Part shown: in pieces, positions 4,760 through 8,947 of the stretch | Numbering within the stretch: position 1 is the stretch's first letter | Layout: every line of letters begins with the position of its first letter | Source: CAYFJO01 sp964343305 | GTDB lineage: Bacteria > Planctomycetota > Planctomycetia > Pirellulales > Pirellulaceae | Direction: 5' to 3' | DNA length: 8,947 nucleotides | NCBI GenBank assembly: GCA_964343305.1 | Contig: CAYFJO010000437.1 | Span: 1-8,947, forward strand | Program-made: the position numbers and the translations under genes | Notes under the pieces: model-generated | The model's database searches: none | What the model was told of the DNA's origin: nothing | The model's input: the letters and a program-made list of their open reading frames with translations, nothing else

Positions 4760-5419
4760 TTAAGAAGCGTTGGCTGAACTACGCGACTGCTTCACAACCT
4801 CGACAAACTGTTGTGCCAACGATTCGATTCGTTTCAGGTCGCCCGCTTCGACGGCCTTCGATTCGACCATTGATCCACCGACGCCGAGTGCACAAGCCCC
4901 CGCCTTGAGAAAGTCGGCCGCGGTATTCAAATCCACTCCGCCGGTTGGCATCAACTGGATTTGTGGCAACGGCGCCTTGATCGCCTTCAAATAAGGTGGA
5001 CCACCGACGTCGGCTGGAAAGATCTTGACAATGTCCGCTCCCGCCTCCCAAGCGGTGACGACTTCGGTCGGTGTCAATGCACCCGGCATGGCCGCTTTGT
5101 CATATCGTTGGCACAGTTGGATGACGTCCACGTTGGTGGAAGGCGAGACGATAAACTCGGCTCCGGACAGAATCGCGACGCGGGCGGTTTCTGTGTCGAG
5201 AACCGTCCCGGCACCCAGCAGAATCTTGTCGCCCAAGCGTTCGGCAACGCGCTCGAGAACACGATGAGCTTGCGGCACGGTGAACGTGACTTCCATCACT
5301 TCCACGCCACCGGCCAGCAGAGCCTCGGCCACATCTACTAAAGTATCGCCACTGGTTGCACGAATGACGGCAACGATGCCGCTATCAAAAACGCGCTGTA
5401 AGTTTCCGGTTTTTCCCAT
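4760..5419 (-). CDS. eda: KDPG/KHG aldolase (2-dehydro-3-deoxy-phosphogluconate aldolase)
   Basis: This class I aldolase cleaves 2-keto-3-deoxy-6-phosphogluconate to pyruvate and glyceraldehyde 3-phosphate (Entner-Doudoroff and uronate pathways), and often also acts on 4-hydroxy-2-oxoglutarate. It has 219 residues, the normal size for the family (E. coli Eda has 213), and a single TIM-barrel domain. Visible motifs are GIVAVIR (14-20), EVTFTVPQA with the catalytic Glu43, LGAGTVLD (68-75), SPSTNVDVI (92-100), MPGALTPTE (111-119), VKIFPAD with the Schiff-base Lys132, and MPTGGV (157-162), followed by a GVGGSMV phosphate-binding loop (179-185). The start MGKTG at 5419 is preferred. The frame is open to 5503, but the extra 28 residues are not family-like. 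The Shine-Dalgarno is weak (GAAGAATC before ATG). The protein is cytoplasmic. A membrane protein gene follows after 40 bp in the same direction. Confidence 0.95.
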   Translation of the reverse strand: MGKTGNLQRVFDSGIVAVIRATSGDTLVDVAEALLAGGVEVMEVTFTVPQAHRVLERVAERLGDKILLGAGTVLDTETARVAILSGAEFIVSPSTNVDVIQLCQRYDKAAMPGALTPTEVVTAWEAGADIVKIFPADVGGPPYLKAIKAPLPQIQLMPTGGVDLNTAADFLKAGACALGVGGSMVESKAVEAGDLKRIESLAQQFVEVVKQSRSSANAS

Positions 5420-5727
5420 GATTCTTCGTCCGCTGGTGAACTCGTGGATCTTGTGCTGCGTATCTTCAATTGAACACTTCAAAGCGGCAGGAACCCCCAG
5501 CATATCACGTGCGCCGTTTTTTTCACGCCAGGGAGCAATTCGGTCGTCGTTGGACTAGACCGATTCTAAGGCCCCAGAACCCCATCGTTTAACCGCAGTA
5601 ACCAGTCTGATGGAGTTTGAGCCTTGCGGCTTGCGTTTCCTGGACTCGCTTTTGGCAATGTGCATAATATTCAGAAGAGTCACGTTAGTTAAACTCTGCG
5701 GACAGCCAGTTGCCGATCGAGGGTCGG
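5420..5727. promoter_or_regulatory. 308-bp divergent spacer upstream of eda and of the small membrane protein gene
   Basis: Transcription diverges from this spacer, so it should hold the promoters of both neighbours. I cannot place them with confidence. It contains one modest hairpin, TCGGTC (5540-5545) with GACCGA (5558-5563), and an AT-rich patch GTGCATAATATTCAG near 5660-5674 that could be a -10 region without a clear -35. No gene is seen in it. Confidence 0.35.
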
Positions 5728-5997
5728 ATGCAAGTATTGGATTTTCTCATGAGTTCGGCCGGCCAAGCCATTCTCATGATGATCATGTTAGTGATTATGA
5801 TAGTCTTGAGCCTCGTGGTCCTGAAAAAGTTTCGCGATAACACCGGCGACGACGTACTGAGGAGTGATGATCTGCTGTTGAATTTCAAAGAAATGCGTGA
5901 CCAGGGTGACATCAGCGAGGCCGAATTCCGAAAACTAAGAACGGTTCTGAGTGACAAACCTCAGCAACCACTAAACGATAACGGTGAAACGGGTTAG
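5728..5997 (+). CDS. Small single-pass membrane protein with SHOCT-like tail
   Basis: The protein has 89 residues from ATG 5728. GAGGG (5719-5723) lies four bases upstream; a TTG at 5710 is a less likely start. Residues about 11-33 form a strongly hydrophobic Met/Ile/Leu-rich helix (AILMMIMLVIMIVLSLVVL), followed by basic residues KKFR, so the C-terminus probably faces the cytoplasm. Residues 49-74 (LLLNFKEMRDQGDISEAEFRKLRTVL) fit the SHOCT-type pattern of a short helix pair, LxxFxxMxDxGxISExEFxxxxxxL. Such motifs are found at the ends of many small bacterial membrane proteins and may mediate oligomerisation. No enzymatic residues are apparent. It stands alone, 333 bp before clpX. Coding status is good; the tail assignment is inference. 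Confidence 0.8.
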   Translation: MQVLDFLMSSAGQAILMMIMLVIMIVLSLVVLKKFRDNTGDDVLRSDDLLLNFKEMRDQGDISEAEFRKLRTVLSDKPQQPLNDNGETG

Positions 5998-6069
5998 AAC
6001 ACTGAAGACCGACAAGGACGAGACGTTCCGGCAAGGTCGATTCTGTCAATTTCACCGCTATCCGGACTC

Positions 6070-6090
6070 GTTCGGTCTGGGAGACCGAAC
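6070..6090. repeat. 9-bp perfect hairpin downstream of the small membrane protein gene
   Basis: GTTCGGTCT (6070-6078) pairs perfectly with AGACCGAAC (6082-6090) around the triloop GGG. No T-tract follows on either strand, so it is not a standard intrinsic terminator. It may be a weak terminator, a transcript-stabilising hairpin or a protein site. Confidence 0.75.
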
Positions 6091-6194
6091 CACTATCCAC
6101 TCCCATAAAACACTACTGGAGATGAAGTAACCAAGCTCGACCATAGCGGACAGGGATGCACCCAAAGGCCCGCGTGGGCGGATTCAGTTTGACC

Positions 6195-6229
6195 AGACTT
6201 CCGAAGCCTCCAAGACTTCGGAAGTCTTG
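6195..6229. repeat. Three-armed inverted repeat with two mutually exclusive hairpins, upstream of clpX
   Basis: AGACTTCCGAAG (6195-6206) pairs perfectly over 12 bp with CTTCGGAAGTCT (6216-6227). The same right arm, as AAGTCTTG (6222-6229), also pairs with CAAGACTT (6211-6218), giving an 8-bp hairpin with loop CGG. The two structures cannot form together. The repeat lies about 100 bases before the clpX start codon. Confidence 0.75.
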
Positions 6230-6316
6230 ATTGGAAAGCCGAATTCGCAAGACATGAGTAACCACCGCACCAACGGCCGGCTCGAGCGACACCATGTTTT
6301 GACTAAATTGGTTCGG

Positions 6317-6323
6317 AAAGGAG
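6317..6323 (+). promoter_or_regulatory. clpX Shine-Dalgarno
   Basis: AAAGGAG lies seven bases before ATG 6331. This is close to the ideal spacing and fixes the clpX start. Confidence 0.85.
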
Positions 6324-6330
6324 TTTTCAT

Positions 6331-7605
6331 ATGCCGGCCGGAAAAAGCGGTGCGACACGCCGAGGCAGCACCTCGAAGAAGAATGCGTTTTGTTCTTTTT
6401 GCCGAAAGAGTTATCGAGACGTTGGTCCGTTGGTCGAAGGCCCGGGCGACGTCTATATCTGTGGCGAATGTATCGACCTCTGTCAGTCCATTTTGGAACA
6501 GGAACAGCGACGACGCGGCGGAACAAAGAAACTGTTCTCAAAGATCCCAACACCTCGTGAGATCGTGGCTCAAATCGACGACTATGTCATTGGCCAGGCG
6601 ATCGCGAAGAAGGTCTTGGCCGTCGCCGTCCACAATCACTACAAGCGATTGTCGATGGACTGGGAAGGTACGGACGTCGAGATCGAAAAGTCCAACATCC
6701 TGTTGGTCGGTCCGACCGGTTCGGGCAAGACGCTGCTGGCTCGAACGCTGGCGCGCATCTTGAACGTGCCCTTTGCGATCGGCGACGCGACGACGTTGAC
6801 CGAAGCCGGCTATGTCGGCGAAGACGTCGAGAACCTGTTGTTGAAATTGCTCCACGCCGCGGACTTCGACATCGAAGCGGCCCAGCGCGGCGTTGTTTAC
6901 ATCGACGAGATCGACAAGATTGGCAAGACCAGCCAAAACGTGTCGATCACGCGTGACGTTTCGGGCGAAGGCGTCCAACAAGCGCTCTTGAAGATGCTCG
7001 AAGGCACGGTGGCCAACGTGCCACCACAAGGCGGCCGCAAGCATCCGGAGCAGCAGTATATCCAGATCGACACGACGAATATCTTGTTCATCTGCGGCGG
7101 GACGTTTGTCGGCGTCGACGACATCATCCGCAAACGGATGGGCAAGCGTTCGATCGGCTTCGGACATCAAGCCGGCAAGAAAGACGAAACGTCGATTGCC
7201 GAGTTGCTGCCGCAAGTGACGACGGACGACATTCTCGAATTCGGTCTGATCCCCGAACTCGTCGGTCGTTTGCCCGTTGTTTCGGCACTCACGCCGCTGG
7301 ACGCAGAGGGTTTGGTACGAGTATTGTCCGAGCCGAAAAATGCTCTGGTCAAGCAGTACCAAGGCTTGTTCGAGATGGAAAACAGCGAAGTGCAATTCAC
7401 CGAAGATGCACTTCGAGCCATCGCCGGCCAGGCGTTAAACAAAGGCACCGGCGCCCGTGGTCTCCGCTCGATCATCGAAAATGTGATGCTCGACGTGATG
7501 TACGAACTGCCCGACCAGAAGAAAGGCAGCAACTATGTGATCAACGAGGACATCGTCGAAGGTCGAGAGGCATTATTCAAATTGCCTGAGACCAAGAGTG
7601 CATAA
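6331..7605 (+). CDS. clpX: ATP-dependent Clp protease ATP-binding subunit ClpX
   Basis: ClpX is a hexameric AAA+ unfoldase that feeds tagged proteins into the ClpP peptidase in the cytoplasm. The 424-residue protein is complete and of normal length. The N-terminal C4 zinc domain has Cys21, Cys24, Cys44 and Cys47 (CSFC...CGEC). Walker A is GPTGSGKT (127-134), the substrate-gripping pore-1 loop GYVG is at 160-163, and Walker B is VVYIDEID (188-195, with Asp192 and Glu193). The second pore loop is RKH (236-238), the ClpP-docking loop IGF is at 275-277, and the sensor-2 region GARGLRS is at 374-380. The start has a strong AAAGGAG. A terminator follows 35 bases after the stop. clpP is not adjacent in this window; the upstream neighbour is an unrelated small membrane protein and the downstream DNA is non-coding, so clpX appears monocistronic. 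Confidence 0.98.
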   Translation: MPAGKSGATRRGSTSKKNAFCSFCRKSYRDVGPLVEGPGDVYICGECIDLCQSILEQEQRRRGGTKKLFSKIPTPREIVAQIDDYVIGQAIAKKVLAVAVHNHYKRLSMDWEGTDVEIEKSNILLVGPTGSGKTLLARTLARILNVPFAIGDATTLTEAGYVGEDVENLLLKLLHAADFDIEAAQRGVVYIDEIDKIGKTSQNVSITRDVSGEGVQQALLKMLEGTVANVPPQGGRKHPEQQYIQIDTTNILFICGGTFVGVDDIIRKRMGKRSIGFGHQAGKKDETSIAELLPQVTTDDILEFGLIPELVGRLPVVSALTPLDAEGLVRVLSEPKNALVKQYQGLFEMENSEVQFTEDALRAIAGQALNKGTGARGLRSIIENVMLDVMYELPDQKKGSNYVINEDIVEGREALFKLPETKSA

Positions 7606-7639
7606 CATCAATACAACGTTCGTAGGGTCTTGAACGTAC

Positions 7640-7686
7640 GCCCGCGGTCGATGCCGTCACATCGGTCGCGGGCTTTTTCTTTTTTG
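7640..7686 (+). terminator. Intrinsic terminator of clpX
   Basis: GCCCGCGGTCGAT (7640-7652) pairs with ATCGGTCGCGGGC (7661-7673) over 13 positions, including two G-T wobbles, around an 8-base loop. TTTTTCTTTTTT follows directly. It lies 35 bases after the clpX stop codon. Confidence 0.9.
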
Positions 7687-8043
7687 TTGCGATGGGGGCT
7701 CCTGACCCGAATCGGTTGTGGACGAATGGCTATTGGTTCTACAAGAGGAAGGAAGAGCGACAAGCACCCTTCGAGCGAATTCGCGAGTGGGCCAAGAATC
7801 GGTAGGGTGCGTGGAGCGAGGCGTTACGAGTCTCGGTGCGTCCCGCAAGCCAGTCAAACTCGAAGCGAAGGGATCTCGATGGAGCACGTCGCTGCCTTGC
7901 GCAACGCACCGGGGACGGGAGCCTTTGGATAGGCGAAGGGGACGCGCAAATGACCCCCGTCCTCTGGACAATACTCGCTTGGCTAGACAGACCAGCAATC
8001 TTAACATGAGTACATCATCCTATTCGTGGTGTCATTGGGGATC
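7687..8043. other. 357-bp non-coding stretch with a GGTGCGT inverted-repeat unit
   Basis: Open frames exist on both strands, but none has a ribosome site, membrane or domain pattern, or plausible composition. The visible structure is GGTGCGT at 7806-7812 and again at 7835-7841, and its inverted form ACGCACC at 7904-7910. GCAAG (7845-7849) and CTTGC (7896-7900) extend the second pair into an imperfect stem. TAGGGTGCGT...AACGCACC resembles a dispersed intergenic repeat seen in many bacterial genomes (recalled, not searched). Confidence 0.45.
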
Positions 8044-8562
8044 TCAATCGGAATACCAGTGACCATTCGGCCCCAAAAGCGAGCATCGCGGCAGTGCACG
8101 AGCCAATTCTCTCGCCTTATCCTCGCTAATGCTGGTGCCGCGAAGATTAATCATCTTTGCTGTGTGAAGATGACGTAAATAACGAATCGCGCCATCGTCG
8201 ATTTTGCTTTGCCCGAATAGACTGATTTTGTAAAATTCGAACAATTGGAAGTATTGCAGATCTGAATTCGAAATGAGTTTCTTTGGGAGGTTTTGCTCAG
8301 GAGTATTCGAGAGTAGTGCGATTGGATGGAATCTTATTTCATTTTGTTGATCATCAATGCGCGCGCCTTTTTTCTCCAGCCATTCCTTTGCGTGTATCAA
8401 GTCGCCGGCCGTTTTCGGGAGCAGAGACAAAGCACCTACGCGATAGCCCCTCGCACCAGCGTCGCTGATCATTTGCGCGTTGTTTCCTCCGCCACCTCCG
8501 CCGCCTCCCCTCAGGATGTGACCATATCTTTGTATGCTTCCGTCTTTGATCCTGCGCCGCAC
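8044..8562 (-). CDS. Leucine-rich-repeat-type protein with a polyglycine run; 5' end uncertain
   Basis: From GTG 8562 the product has 172 residues. Residues about 101-164 look like two degenerate LRR units, ending DDGAIRYLRHLHTAKMINLRGTSISEDKARELARALPRC. This GAIxxLxxLxxxxxxxLxxTxIS...LxxALPxC ending is typical of the many short planctomycete LRR proteins. Residues 19-26 are eight consecutive glycines (GGA/GGC/GGT codons, 8485-8508). The frame is open upstream of 8562 to a stop at 8695-8697. That extension gives a short hydrophobic, Cys-rich segment (LPIFAFQCFCCSYVYDREYK) resembling a signal anchor, but has no ATG, GTG or TTG start. A frameshifted or degraded 5' end is therefore possible. No Shine-Dalgarno is found. 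Function is unknown; LRR proteins of this size probably mediate binding. Confidence 0.6.
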   Translation of the reverse strand: MRRRIKDGSIQRYGHILRGGGGGGGGNNAQMISDAGARGYRVGALSLLPKTAGDLIHAKEWLEKKGARIDDQQNEIRFHPIALLSNTPEQNLPKKLISNSDLQYFQLFEFYKISLFGQSKIDDGAIRYLRHLHTAKMINLRGTSISEDKARELARALPRCSLLGPNGHWYSD

Positions 8563-8632
8563 GTCTGCACGCCCACGCTTGTACTCCCGATCATAGACGT
8601 ACGAGCAGCAGAAGCACTGGAACGCAAAAATC

Positions 8633-8712
8633 GGTAGTGGGTGATTTTGCGTTTTAGAAGCCCGGCTTTTTCGGAAAAGCCGGGCTTCTTTTCTTCAAAG
8701 TCACCCACTACC
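8633..8712 (+). terminator. 80-bp near-perfect palindrome containing a strong terminator-like hairpin
   Basis: The inner stem is perfect: GAAGCCCGGCTTTT (8657-8670) with AAAAGCCGGGCTTC (8675-8688), loop TCGG, followed by TTTTCTTC on the plus strand. The outer arms are GGTAGTGGGTGATTTTG (8633-8649) and CAAAGTCACCCACTACC (8696-8712), pairing at 16 of 17 positions plus one G-T. The T-rich side is on the plus strand, although both flanking reading frames are on the minus strand. It overlaps the stop codon of the minus-strand frame at 8708-8710. Confidence 0.7.
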
Positions 8713-8947
8713 CAAAAATCCCAACCAGTCCGAACACGAGAAAACCAATCACCTTGCCGATGTCAACTCTGCTGGCGCGTTGCTTCGTCACTATCTTCAA
8801 ATGTACTAGCCACCCGATTCCGACGGATACGAGCACTCCGCACGCAACATAGATATCAAATATCGCGCTGATCGCAAGGACGCCGCCGCAGACAAGGGAA
8901 CCAGTCCCGGTAGGAGTGGATCATAATTCTTCCGGACGGATTGAAAA
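8708..8947 (-). pseudogene. Small hydrophobic membrane protein, apparently 5'-frameshifted, cut by the window edge
   Basis: On the minus strand a frame ending with TAG at 8708-8710 is open back to a TGA at 8921-8923. It encodes 70 codons of membrane-protein character: SLVCGGVLAISAIFDIYVAC, then GVLVSVGIGWLVHLKIVTKQ, a charged segment, then IGKVIGFLVFGLVGIFG at the end. Three hydrophobic stretches are visible. No ATG lies near the start of this frame; the first usable codon is GTG at 8836, which would remove the first helix. In another frame, the bases from the window edge to about 8895 read NYDPLLPGLV, which would join sensibly to SLVCGG if one base were shifted near 8895-8905. I read this as a frameshifted or wrongly sequenced gene. 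The alternative is a 42-residue peptide from GTG 8836. Confidence 0.4.

Larger units (their letters stand above)
5998..6330. other. 333-bp non-coding leader region upstream of clpX
   Basis: No gene is supported here. The stretch contains two strong inverted repeats (6070-6090 and 6195-6229, listed separately) and the clpX ribosome binding site. The long spacing suggests an independent clpX transcript with a structured 5' leader or a terminator for the preceding gene. No promoter can be placed with confidence. Confidence 0.4.

Noticed and set aside
4961..5341. Plus-strand open frame opposite eda
   Set aside because: It is antisense to a complete aldolase gene with all catalytic motifs, and is a by-product of codon bias.
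5420..5503. Upstream extension of eda
   Set aside because: The extra 28 residues have no counterpart in the compact aldolase family; MGKTGNLQRV at 5419 matches the usual N-terminus.
6538..7395. 285-codon minus-strand open frame opposite clpX
   Set aside because: clpX on the other strand is complete and highly conserved; the antisense frame has low-complexity Gln/Arg/Asp composition.
7657..8062. Overlapping open frames on both strands after clpX
   Set aside because: They lack ribosome sites and recognisable patterns, overlap the clpX terminator or the GGTGCGT repeats, and have Arg/Ser-rich composition typical of non-coding GC-rich DNA.

Overview
The window looks like chromosomal DNA from a planctomycete, most likely of the Pirellulaceae type. 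The main pointers are the ClpX protein (424 residues, RRGG-rich linker after the zinc domain), a short leucine-rich-repeat protein of the kind planctomycetes carry in large numbers, a HEAT-repeat protein, several small lineage-specific hypothetical proteins, and generous, structured intergenic DNA. The taxonomic assignment is inference from protein style; there is no rRNA here.

Left part (1-4051): six small, unrelated genes, each alone between structured repeat elements. In order they are a 5'-truncated hypothetical (1-468), a 107-residue hypothetical (646-969), a 132-residue hypothetical (1429-1827), an ORF6N-type DNA-binding protein on the minus strand (2042-2599), a small protein with an acyl-carrier-like C-terminal half that lacks the carrier serine (2826-3191), and a HEAT-repeat protein (3332-4051). 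The spacers belong to two repeat families that alternate: X (about 495-635, 1980-2035, 3193-3328) and Y (about 971-1416 as a compound, 2636-2801). Several repeat ends carry GTTGGRC/GYCCAAC-like heptamers a short distance from the next start codon, and the five genes with a complete start have no clear Shine-Dalgarno. This layout resembles a gene-cassette array (integron attC-like or an unnamed analogue). It is the most interesting part of the window, but no integrase is present and the element orientation alternates, so the interpretation is tentative.

Middle part (4052-5997): ordinary chromosome. A KDPG/KHG aldolase gene (eda, minus strand) is followed after 40 bp by a four-helix membrane protein gene with a good Shine-Dalgarno (possible two-gene operon). 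A 308-bp divergent spacer separates eda from a small single-helix membrane protein with a SHOCT-like tail.

Right part (5998-8947): a roughly 330-bp leader with two strong hairpins precedes clpX (6331-7605), which has a clear ribosome binding site and ends in a strong intrinsic terminator. A 357-bp non-coding stretch with GGTGCGT repeats follows. Next comes a minus-strand LRR-type protein with an unclear 5' end and an eight-glycine run, then an 80-bp near-perfect palindrome. Last is a small hydrophobic minus-strand reading frame that seems to be 5'-frameshifted at the window edge.

Functionally, eda and clpX are housekeeping genes (Entner-Doudoroff/uronate catabolism, and ATP-dependent unfolding for ClpP). 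The left third looks like accessory DNA in which single small genes have been exchanged between repeats.
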